In this document: piece after piece, positions 39,626 to 45,629 of the stretch
Position numbering within the stretch: the stretch's first letter is position 1
Layout: every line of letters starts with the position of its first letter
Assembly (NCBI GenBank): GCA_038065515.1
Contig: JBBTQV010000016.1
Coordinates: 1 to 64,000 of the forward strand
Reading direction: 5' to 3'
DNA length: 64,000 nt
Source: JAGOPO01 sp038065515
GTDB taxonomy: Bacteria > Patescibacteriota > Minisyncoccia > 2-02-FULL-40-12 > GWA2-44-9
Notes under the pieces: generated by a model
The model's input: only the letters and a program-made list of their open reading frames with translations
What the model was told of the DNA's origin: nothing
Databases searched by the model: none
Position numbers and translations under genes: made by a program

Positions 39626-40584
39626 ATGCTCTCTCGAATATTATAGGTATTTCCGTGTCCCAACAACCCCCGATATGACTGCCTTGTTGCTTCTACCGGA
39701 CATTCCCGCAACCGTCTGAACATCCGGCGCTTTGTATTCATCCGCAGTACTCGGTGATCCGGGAAGTGCGCCCAGCCCAGGAAGTCGATGCCGGAAGCTA
39801 GAGTGCGGAGAGAAACCTTGTGTGGATGCAAATCGAGATGAAGTTTTTCCTGCAGAAAGTCGCCGATACGAGACAGGAGTTCCTGCAAATAAGACTTGTC
39901 GCCGTGCAGAATTGCAAAGTCGTCCGCGTAGCGGATGTAGTGTTTCACTTTGAGCGCGTGTTTCACCCACTGATCAAACTCGTTCATATAGATATTCACC
40001 ATGAGCTGTGATGTCAGGTTGCCGAGAGGGAGGCCCGGGAAGAAGCTGGAAATAATGCGGGACAGAAGCCAGAGGGTATCGGAGTCAGGAATGTGTTTAG
40101 CTATGATGTCGTTCAGAATGTCGTGGTCTATACTGGCAAAAAACTTGCGGATGTCGCACTGTAGCACCCAGCAGGTGCGGGTATGATTCTGGGAGACCCG
40201 GTACCCAAAGGCGCGAAACCGGTTTAGTGCACGATGCGTGCCTTTGCCCAGCTGACAGGAGAAGGAGTCGGCAATGAATTTCCTGCTGAAATAGTGACAC
40301 AGCACCCGATGCACGGCGTGGTGCAGAAGGCGGTCCCGCACACTTGCTTTGTGGATACTCCGTGGCTTTGGGTCAGAAATGTTAAATGCTTCGTATGGTG
40401 AGTGGTGATATGTTTTTGCAATCAGATCGTTATGGAGCATAACAACATTATCCATTAGGTTGTGCTCAAAATCCTGCACATCTCTACGGGCCCGCTTGCC
40501 GCCCAAAAACTCCTTCCATGCTCCAAGGAGATTTTCCAAAGAAATGATATGCTGAAAGCCCTCATCAAGCTGAATATGACTCAT
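39622..40584 (-). CDS. DGR reverse transcriptase 1
   Basis: 320 residues from the ATG at 40584; the GTG at 40611 is less likely. RT motifs: CWVLQCDIRKFFASIDHD (motif A Asp), LPLGNLTSQLMVNIYMNE (the SQ form diagnostic of DGR RTs), HYIRYADDFAIL (YADD at about 219-222), and SGIDFLGWAHFPDHRVL. It copies the TR RNA with errors at adenines, together with Avd, and the product replaces VR in the variable-protein gene. Its stop overlaps the pgk start. It could be read from the TR1 promoter as a TR1-RT1-pgk transcript. Confidence 0.95.
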   Translation of the reverse strand: MSHIQLDEGFQHIISLENLLGAWKEFLGGKRARRDVQDFEHNLMDNVVMLHNDLIAKTYHHSPYEAFNISDPKPRSIHKASVRDRLLHHAVHRVLCHYFSRKFIADSFSCQLGKGTHRALNRFRAFGYRVSQNHTRTCWVLQCDIRKFFASIDHDILNDIIAKHIPDSDTLWLLSRIISSFFPGLPLGNLTSQLMVNIYMNEFDQWVKHALKVKHYIRYADDFAILHGDKSYLQELLSRIGDFLQEKLHLDLHPHKVSLRTLASGIDFLGWAHFPDHRVLRMNTKRRMFRRLRECPVEATRQSYRGLLGHGNTYNIRESI

Positions 40585-40969
40585 TCGCCCAATAATACCC
40601 CCCCGGCTCATTCCACTACTCCAAAGCGCAAAAAGCGCTTACGGACTTTGGTATAGCTATCTTCAGACACTCCCGAAAACCCATCGGCACTCCCTGGGCG
40701 TGAGGGTTGATGCGTTATTTATTGAAATCATTGAGACACTCGCAGTCGCGAGTTTTCTGGTGCGTGAAGAAAAAATCCCTTATGTGCGTATTGCTATCAG
40801 AAAAACGGATACCCTCAAAATACTACTGATGGTGCTCTGGGAAACAAAATCACTCGACGATAAAAAGTACATCGCACTATCGCTCAAGATAGACGAGATT
40901 GGCAGGATGCTTGGCGGATGGAGCGGTCAACTTCAAAAACAAAACTCCCCCACGAAGGGAGAGAAATGA
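40576..40969 (+). CDS. DGR accessory variability determinant Avd 1, start out of frame
   Basis: Open frame from 40580 to 40969. LIPLLQSAKSAYGLWYSYL, KTHRHSLGVRVDALFIEIIE, EEKIPYVRIAIRKTDTLKIL and IDEIGRMLGGWSGQLQ are the complete four-helix Avd pattern. Avd is basic, forms a pentamer and escorts the TR RNA to the RT. The only good start, ATG at 40576, is in another frame as sequenced: removing one C of the C7 tract (40598-40604) would join it exactly. The first canonical in-frame start is the GTG at 40700, which would lose the first helix. Divergent from RT1; its ATG region overlaps the RT1 start by nine bases. Confidence 0.85.
40598..40604. repeat. Poly-C (7) tract at the avd1 start
   Basis: C7 after ATA, between the ATG at 40576 and the avd1 reading frame. 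The frames differ by one base across the tract. Confidence 0.8.
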
Positions 40970-40976
40970 AGAGAGT

Positions 40977-41111
40977 TGCGCGGGGCCAAGAACACCCACC
41001 GATTGTCAGGGTACCAGGCATTGTCGGGCTTACCGTAGTTGCTGTTCAACCACCGGTCACTGCTGTCGTGTTCGACATTGAACACCTTCAGGTAGTCGTC
41101 CGAGTCCGTGT
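40977..41111 (-). repeat. DGR1 template repeat (TR1)
   Basis: 135 bases aligning to VR1 (41458-41592, offset 481) without gaps. Sixteen differences, every one at a TR1 adenine (T on the + strand), the hallmark of DGR mutagenesis. Translated, TR1 is rich in Asn/Asp (AAY and GAY codons) where VR1 has Gly, Ser, Tyr, His, Ala, Val or Glu. It starts eight bases after the avd1 stop. Confidence 0.97.
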
Positions 41112-41328
41112 ATAAAGGATGCCGTCTATGCCACTGTCCCTCGAATGCTCTTGGGACTGTATCGTATTCGGCATCATTAATGCCATAACATCCTTTACCA
41201 AGTATCTTCATTTTTTGAAGTTTCTGCATATGTCCTCCATCTCAAACCGTAATCGGAGATGTTCTCAACATACGGATACTGGATTCGGCAGCGGGAAACC
41301 GTAATCTCCCACATATTCGCCTAATACC
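41112..41328 (-). ncRNA. Leader of the DGR1 TR RNA
   Basis: The region upstream of TR1 on its transcribed strand. It shares blocks with the DGR2 leader: ATACTTGGT (41207-41215), ATACAGTCCC (41153-41162) and GGACAGTG (41132-41139), in the same order and at similar distance from TR. GTCCC and GGGAC can pair. A short frame with a GGAGGACAT site starts at 41229 and runs into TR1; it is probably not a gene. Confidence 0.65.
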
Positions 41329-41334
41329 AAAGTG

Positions 41335-41343
41335 AGTATACCA
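41335..41343 (-). promoter_or_regulatory. Predicted TR1 promoter
   Basis: Extended -10 TGGTATACT (TATACT at 41335-41340), directly after the terminator of variable protein 1. No clear -35, as allowed for extended -10 promoters. Confidence 0.6.
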
Positions 41344-41386
41344 GAATAAAGAAAGTGGCCGTACACGCTTTCGCATGCACGGCCAC
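41344..41386 (-). terminator. Terminator of variable protein 1 with GAAA tetraloop
   Basis: On the minus strand a 14-base stem (GTGGCCGTGCATGC with GCGTGTACGGCCAC, allowing G-U) closed by GAAA (41355-41386), then TTTCTTTATTC. It separates the VP1 mRNA from the TR1 transcript. Confidence 0.85.
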
Positions 41387-41449
41387 CAGACGGGGCCGAA
41401 GGACTAAGGTTCAGAGGTCAGACAGACCAAAGAAACTAAGTGCCGAGGA

Positions 41450-42064
41450 CTAAGTCGTGCGCGGGGCCAAGAACACCCACCGACCGGCAGGGTACCAGGC
41501 ATGGCCGGGCTCACCGTAGTAGCTGTACAACCACCGGCCACTGCCGACGTGTTCGACACTGAACACCTTCAGGTAGCCGCCCGAGTCCGCGAGGGGCTCC
41601 ATGGCAATCAGGAGCCATTCTCCGGGGGGTTGATCAGGGTACTGCAGACGAAGCTGCGGACCGACCTCGGCGGGACAGAGCCGGAGTCCCAACTCCAGAG
41701 CACGGGCGTAGATGGTATCGCGGCGAGCGGCCTGGGTGAAGCCCAGATCAGTGCCGGAGACGATAACGAGATCGAGCTTGGTCTTCTTGGGGCTCATGCT
41801 GTTCTTGGCCAGGATCCGACCGGCGTAGTCGCTGATGCGGAAGCCCGCGGATACCAGCGATGCGCGGAGCCCGTCCACGGTCTTGAAGGTACCAAGTGTG
41901 ATGGTCTTCCAGACCGGGAACTGGGGCCAGGGGTCCTCCTTGCGGAGGAACCGCTTGAAGGCGGCGAACCACTGGGGACCTTCGGGTCCGGCGAGTTTCT
42001 CAAAAAATGCCTTGAACGGTCCGGCCGTCTCGGCCAGAGCGCTTGCGTCGAGCATGATGGACAT
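41450..42064 (-). CDS. DGR variable protein 1
   Basis: 204 residues. N-terminal 130 residues (FKAFFEKLAGPEGPQWFAAF, WKTITLGTFKTVDGLRASL, AKNSMSPKKTKLDLVIV) are of unknown family. The C-terminal part is a DGR-type C-type-lectin fold, PPGEWLLIAMEPLADSGGYL then RWLYSYYGEPGHAWYPAGRW and VFLAPRTT, encoded by VR1. Thirteen residues differ from the TR1-encoded version. No signal peptide or anchor, so how it is displayed is unknown. AAGGAG site before the ATG, consensus promoter inside the tpiA 3' end. It probably binds a ligand with a diversified face. Confidence 0.93.
   Translation of the reverse strand: MSIMLDASALAETAGPFKAFFEKLAGPEGPQWFAAFKRFLRKEDPWPQFPVWKTITLGTFKTVDGLRASLVSAGFRISDYAGRILAKNSMSPKKTKLDLVIVSGTDLGFTQAARRDTIYARALELGLRLCPAEVGPQLRLQYPDQPPGEWLLIAMEPLADSGGYLKVFSVEHVGSGRWLYSYYGEPGHAWYPAGRWVFLAPRTT
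41458..41592 (-). repeat. DGR1 variable repeat (VR1)
   Basis: The last 135 bases (apart from two codons and stop) of variable protein 1, aligned gap-free with TR1. Its invariant 3' end (coding strand GGGTGTTCTTGGCCCCGCGC) is the likely IMH site where mutagenic homing starts. Confidence 0.96.
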
Positions 42065-42109
42065 GGTCGACTCCTTTCAGAAAACGAGGAAAGTGGTTTT
42101 TAACGAGCG

Positions 42110-42129
42110 CAGGGACTGATGTCACCCTG
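42110..42129 (-). promoter_or_regulatory. 5'-UTR hairpin of variable protein 1
   Basis: CAGGG ... CCCTG stem just after AAAATA; the DGR2 variable-protein leader has AAAATACAGGGGTGA and CCCTGCG in the same place (45493-45508). Confidence 0.5.
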
Positions 42130-42133
42130 TATT

Positions 42134-42991
42134 TTAATTACACTCCTGTCTTCCTGATTTGTCAATCCCCTGTATCTCATCTTCTGCAATCTCGCTTGCA
42201 ATGGTGAGAATCCGCGCAAAATCTTCAGCGCGGACGGACGCCCCGCCGACGAGAACGCCGGAAATTTCGGAGCGTTGCAAAAACTCATGCGCATTGGCAG
42301 GCGTCACCGAACCGCCATAGAGAAAGGCGATGTGCGACACATCGAAATGATCGGCTAACGCTTCGCGGATGAGACTCATCGACTGCACGGCGCTGGCGGG
42401 CGTGTCGGGTTTGGCATCAGGGTTGGTGCTAATGGCCCACACCGGCTCGTACGCTATGATGCACTGCCCTACCTGTCCGGGCGTCAATCCGCGGAATGTC
42501 GCGGCGACCTGCGCTTTGAGCGCATCCTGCCAATCGCCCTCGCGAGCTTGCCCGCCGAAGCCTTGGCGTAGGCGGGTGCGCTCACCGACGCACACAATAG
42601 GCACCAATCCGTTGCGGAGCGCCGCCCGCAGTTTTTCGTTGACCATTTCGTCATCTTCATTGAGCTTGTAGCGCCGGTCACTGTGCCCAACAATCACATA
42701 CCGCACGCCGAGTTTTGCCAGTTGCGGACCGCTCACCTCGCCCGTCTGTGCGACATCATCACGCGCCGCAATATCCTGCGCACCCAACCGCGCTACATCG
42801 GCAAGCACGCCTTCGCCCAACATTGCGGCGACATCTTCCAGAAAAACAAACGGCGGACAGAACACAATATCCAGCTGTTGCGCCCCTGCGCCCAGTCCGC
42901 GGACATGTTCGTCAATTTTCGCGACAATATCCTGCGCCTCGGCAAGAGTCTTCGGATTCATCTTCCAATTCGCGATGATTAACTTTTTCAT
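42134..42991 (-). CDS. tpiA: Triosephosphate isomerase with palindromic-element insertion
   Basis: 285 residues from the ATG at 42991, somewhat longer than the usual 250. Catalytic set: Lys in IIANWKMNPKTLAE, His in YVIVGHSDRRYKLNED, Glu in IIAYEPVWAIST, and the phosphate loop FLYGGSVTPANAHEF / GVLVGGASV. It interconverts the two triose phosphates. Between VCVGE and DWQDALK an extra RTRLRQGFGGQAREG is present, encoded by a 26-base palindrome at 42551-42576; it falls in a surface loop region, so activity may be kept. Its ATG overlaps the RT2 stop (ATGA). Confidence 0.95.
   Translation of the reverse strand: MKKLIIANWKMNPKTLAEAQDIVAKIDEHVRGLGAGAQQLDIVFCPPFVFLEDVAAMLGEGVLADVARLGAQDIAARDDVAQTGEVSGPQLAKLGVRYVIVGHSDRRYKLNEDDEMVNEKLRAALRNGLVPIVCVGERTRLRQGFGGQAREGDWQDALKAQVAATFRGLTPGQVGQCIIAYEPVWAISTNPDAKPDTPASAVQSMSLIREALADHFDVSHIAFLYGGSVTPANAHEFLQRSEISGVLVGGASVRAEDFARILTIASEIAEDEIQGIDKSGRQECN
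42137..42165 (-). promoter_or_regulatory. Promoter of variable protein 1, inside tpiA
   Basis: On the minus strand TTGACA (42160-42165), 17-base spacer, TGTAAT (42137-42142), all within the last codons of tpiA. Confidence 0.8.
42551..42576. repeat. Palindromic element inside tpiA
   Basis: 26 bases, ends CCCGCC/GGCGGG, middle GAAGCCTTGGCGTA. It differs from the element at 54928-54953 at four positions, two of which (4 and 23) are a compensatory pair. Confidence 0.85.
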
Positions 42992-43965
42992 GTGGAATAG
43001 AGCCACGCAACATTGCGCAATTCCTGTTCTATCTTATACGCATTCCCGTGGCCGAGCAATCCGAGATAGGACTGGAGCGTAGTCTGGACTGGCCTCTTTA
43101 CGATGTTACGGAACGCTCGTCGTTTCGTTACTGTTCGCAGAACTTTGTGGGTTGGAAAATAGGACCATCCAAGAAAGTCGACACCGGATGCCAATGTCTT
43201 GAGCGCAATCTTCCGAGGATGCAAGTGCAACAACAAATAGCATTGCAGGAAGTCGCTTACGCATGGAACGAGCGAGACCAGAAAAACTCTGTTGGGATGC
43301 AGTATGACAAAATCATCTGCGTAGCGGATATAGTGAGGCAAACCCATCCGGTTCTTCATGAAGCAATCCAGCTCATTCATATAGATATTGGCCAGTAGTT
43401 GCGATGTCAGATTACCCAACGGCAAACCCCTACCAGGGCTTGCATGGAAACTGCTGATGACTTCTTGAAGAAGCCTCATAACCAAAGCATCTGAAATCGT
43501 CCGCGCAAGAATGGCCGATAGTCTGACATGGTCGATGCTGGCAAAGAATTTTCGGATGTCACACTTCAACACCCAGCAGGTCCGAGTATTGTTTTCGCTT
43601 GTCTTGTTGATGAAAGAACGGAATCGCGCTCCGGCTGCATGAATCCCCTTGTCTACCCGACAAGAAAATGAATCGGAAATGAATAGATGGTCAAAGATTG
43701 GATATAACACTCGATGGATTGCGTGATGGAGCAAACGGTCGCGAACTGTTGCCTTATGGATATGGCGCGGCTTGGGATCGCAAATATGAAAGCTGTGATA
43801 CGGACCATGCCGATACGCTCCATTGGCAAGCTCGTCGTGCAGGTATAGGATGTTGTCCATCAGTTCCCGCTCGAATTCTTGGACATCAACCTTGTCCCGC
43901 TTGCCAGACACGAACTCTTGCCATGCGAGCAGAAGATTTTCCAGAGAAATTATTTCCTCAAACAT
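42988..43965 (-). CDS. DGR reverse transcriptase 2
   Basis: 325 residues from the ATG at 43965 (MFEEIISLENLLLAWQEF). Motifs: CWVLKCDIRKFFASIDHVR, GRGLPLGNLTSQLLANIYM (DGR-type SQ), PHYIRYADDFVILHPN (YADD), and SGVDFLGWSYFPTHKVL. Similar to RT1 throughout but clearly not a recent copy. Its TGA overlaps the tpiA ATG. Divergent from avd2 with 12 bases between the ATGs. It could be read from the TR2 promoter through the antisense of avd2. Confidence 0.95.
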   Translation of the reverse strand: MFEEIISLENLLLAWQEFVSGKRDKVDVQEFERELMDNILYLHDELANGAYRHGPYHSFHICDPKPRHIHKATVRDRLLHHAIHRVLYPIFDHLFISDSFSCRVDKGIHAAGARFRSFINKTSENNTRTCWVLKCDIRKFFASIDHVRLSAILARTISDALVMRLLQEVISSFHASPGRGLPLGNLTSQLLANIYMNELDCFMKNRMGLPHYIRYADDFVILHPNRVFLVSLVPCVSDFLQCYLLLHLHPRKIALKTLASGVDFLGWSYFPTHKVLRTVTKRRAFRNIVKRPVQTTLQSYLGLLGHGNAYKIEQELRNVAWLYST

Positions 43966-43977
43966 ACAAAAACCTAT

Positions 43978-44335
43978 ATGACCCCCCCCCCAACAAGACT
44001 TACCGATACTGCAAAAGGCCACCGCCGCATACCTGCTCTGGCATGAGTGTCTTCCCCGTTTACCGCGATTGACTCGGTTTACCCTCGGCTCAAAAATAGA
44101 TCGACTCTATCTCGAGACTATCGAATACATGCTCATCGCCGGATATACCGCCCGCGAACGAAAGCTCGTTATCGTTCAACAAGCAAGCGCCAAACTCGAT
44201 ACGCTCAAGTTTTTCTTGAAAATCGCCTGGCAGGCAAAAGCGCTGTCTCCAAAAAAGTATGCGGAGCTGTCAGCGCCAGTCGCCGAGATTGGTAAGATGC
44301 TCGGCGGCTGGCATAAACAGTTGACCAGCGAATAG
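43978..44335 (+). CDS. DGR accessory variability determinant Avd 2, start out of frame
   Basis: Avd pattern complete in one frame: DLPILQKATAAYLLWHECL, RFTLGSKIDRLYLETIEYM, KLDTLKFFLKIAWQAKALS and VAEIGKMLGGWHKQL. The ATG at 43978 is followed by A and C10; with nine C it would give M-T-P-P-P-Q-Q-D-L-P-I-L-Q in frame, with ten it is out by one, exactly as for avd1. The first canonical in-frame start is a TTG at 44069, which would remove the first helix. The stop is directly before TR2. Confidence 0.85.
43982..43991. repeat. Poly-C (10) tract at the avd2 start
   Basis: C10 four bases after the ATG at 43978. One C fewer would restore the Avd frame. Confidence 0.85.
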
Positions 44336-44462
44336 ACTTGCGGACTGCGGCGAAACGGTAGTTCTCGTTCCACTCGTTGTCGAACCAGTTCAGGTTCAGG
44401 TTGCGTTCATGGTCGTTCCGGTTCAGATACGCCACATTGCGGTTGTCATTGACCTTGGCCAC
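44336..44462 (-). repeat. DGR2 template repeat (TR2)
   Basis: 127 bases aligning gap-free to VR2 (44799-44925, offset 463). Twelve differences, all at TR2 adenines (T on +). The TR2 translation is Asn-rich (NRNVAYLNRNDHERNLNLNW) where the protein has Tyr, Asp, Ser, His or Phe. Confidence 0.97.
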
Positions 44463-44683
44463 CATGTGCAGAGTGCCATCCGTATCACTGTCCTTTAGCT
44501 ATCTTCGGGACTGTATTTTATCCGGAGCCTGTGCTCACCAGCACCCTGCACCAAGTATATTCATTGGAAGAGAATTGCGATGGCACACTGACGACGAACA
44601 TGTTCGCAGTCATTCTGTCCGGTCGCCAATTCTAGAATTCGGCCGCCCGAAGCCGTAGCCGCGGACCGCATCGCCTACTATCC
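44463..44683 (-). ncRNA. Leader of the DGR2 TR RNA
   Basis: Upstream of TR2 on its transcribed strand. Shared with the DGR1 leader: ATACTTGGT (44550-44558), ATACAGTCCC (44507-44516), GGACAGTG (44486-44493). No protein-coding frame is convincing in this stretch. Confidence 0.65.
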
Positions 44684-44689
44684 ACAGAC

Positions 44690-44695
44690 AGTATA
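44690..44695 (-). promoter_or_regulatory. Predicted TR2 promoter -10
   Basis: TATACT on the minus strand, directly after the terminator of variable protein 2; same arrangement as the TR1 promoter. Confidence 0.55.
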
Positions 44696-44739
44696 CACAA
44701 AAAAGAAACCGCCGTGCGAGCACGATGCTCGCACGGCGG
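44696..44739 (-). terminator. Terminator of variable protein 2
   Basis: 14-base stem CCGCCGTGCGAGCA / TGCTCGCACGGCGG (44709-44739, loop of three) followed on the minus strand by TTTCTTTTTTG. Confidence 0.9.
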
Positions 44740-44761
44740 AAGGAACCAAGGCTCCCAGCAC

Positions 44762-44777
44762 CTTGGCCAGTGCCAAG
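44762..44777. repeat. Hairpin downstream of VR2
   Basis: CTTGGC-CAGT-GCCAAG, six-base stem with four-base loop, 22 bases beyond the VR2 end. In known DGRs a small GC-rich hairpin after VR helps homing. Confidence 0.5.
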
Positions 44778-44796
44778 AGCCCCAGGTTCCCAGTGC

Positions 44797-45414
44797 TTAC
44801 TTGCGGACTGCGGCGAAACGGTAGTTCTCGAACCACTCGCTGTCGAACCAGTACAGGTTCAGGTAGCGTACACGGTCGTACCGGTCCAGATACGCCACAT
44901 AGCGGTCGTCATGGACCTTGGCCACGGTGCCCAGCGCAACGATGGGAAACTCCAACTGGAGACCCGAGTGTTGGATGCCGATCCAGAGCAACTCCAAGAA
45001 GGTGGCCGGACGCAGACCTTGGCGGTCCATGTCAGCGATGACCTCGTCCGAGGTCATCCGCTTGTTGTAGTGGAGCAGATGGACTTCGGCGGTACGGGTG
45101 CCGTCTCCGGTACCGAAACTGAAATGCTTGACGATGTTGGAGTTGACCCAGTCGTACTTGCCGTCGGCGATGAGCTGGACCGTTGTCTTGGTCAGATCCA
45201 TCATCACGGAGATGGTGCGGTCGAGGAACTCGATGGCGGTACGCTTGGTACCGACGATGAGTTGGGCAATTTTGCCGCGCAAGTCCTTGCTCGTGAGGAT
45301 TCGCTCCAGGTCGGCGTCGTTGCCACCCAGCGCGAGCACCGCATCCACGAGGGCCTTGAACACCTCGAACGCCTTACCCCAACCCTTGAGAAACTCACTC
45401 TTCTGACGAGCCAT
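44797..45414 (-). CDS. DGR variable protein 2
   Basis: 205 residues from the ATG at 45414 (AAGGAGG site). The helical N-terminal half (FLKGWGKAFEVFKALVDAVL, LDRTISVMMDLTKTTVQLIA) is unlike VP1. The C-terminal half is a DGR C-type-lectin fold: QGLRPATFLELLWIGIQHS, LEFPIVALGTVAKVHDDRY, then LNLYWFDSEWFENYRFAAVR at the end, from VR2. Eleven residues differ from TR2. No signal peptide. A consensus promoter lies 104 bases upstream. Two VPs of nearly the same length with different N-termini suggest separate targets or locations. Confidence 0.93.
   Translation of the reverse strand: MARQKSEFLKGWGKAFEVFKALVDAVLALGGNDADLERILTSKDLRGKIAQLIVGTKRTAIEFLDRTISVMMDLTKTTVQLIADGKYDWVNSNIVKHFSFGTGDGTRTAEVHLLHYNKRMTSDEVIADMDRQGLRPATFLELLWIGIQHSGLQLEFPIVALGTVAKVHDDRYVAYLDRYDRVRYLNLYWFDSEWFENYRFAAVRK
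44799..44925 (-). repeat. DGR2 variable repeat (VR2)
   Basis: The 3' end of variable protein 2, aligned gap-free with TR2. The invariant end next to the stop (coding AACTACCGTTTCGCCGCAGT) is the likely IMH site. Confidence 0.96.
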
Positions 45415-45492
45415 AGCTCGCCTCCTTCGTTTGTGGCTCATTCCCTACCCACGCAGAATACGGGGCCCGGAACTTGCCGTTTTCAATGTTCG

Positions 45493-45508
45493 CAGGGCTT
45501 CACCCCTG
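45493..45508 (-). promoter_or_regulatory. 5'-UTR hairpin of variable protein 2
   Basis: CAGGG...CCCTG stem following AAAATA, matching the leader of variable protein 1. Confidence 0.5.
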
Positions 45509-45517
45509 TATTTTTGT

Positions 45518-45546
45518 ATTATATCAAATCTCAACGATAATAGCAA
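45518..45546 (-). promoter_or_regulatory. Promoter of variable protein 2
   Basis: On the minus strand TTGCTA (45541-45546), 17-base spacer, extended -10 TGATATAAT (TATAAT 45518-45523). Confidence 0.85.
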
Positions 45547-45550
45547 GGAC

Positions 45551-45584
45551 TCGCTCGGACCGCCGAATATGGTGATCCGAGCGA
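45551..45584. repeat. Inverted repeat upstream of the VP2 promoter
   Basis: TCGCTCGGA ... TCCGAGCGA, nine-base arms, five bases upstream of the -35 of variable protein 2. Could be an operator or one more dispersed palindrome; the rest of the 83 bases to galT holds no gene. Confidence 0.5.
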
Positions 45585-45629
45585 AGCGATGGCGGCACAA
45601 GGCAAAACCGTACCTACCGTCGCGAAGCG

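Noticed and set aside
40933..41229. Minus-strand frame through TR1 with a GGAGGA site
   Set aside because: It reads the template repeat; the TR has no stop because it mirrors the VP frame. Its N-terminal part is not protein-like, though a translated leader cannot be excluded.
39622..44022. RTs as retron, group II intron or CRISPR-associated enzymes
   Set aside because: No intron RNA domains, msr/msd or CRISPR array; the SQ motif, Avd neighbours and TR/VR pairs show DGRs.
44205..44465. Minus-strand frame through TR2
   Set aside because: Same reason: it is the template repeat continuing into the antisense of avd2.
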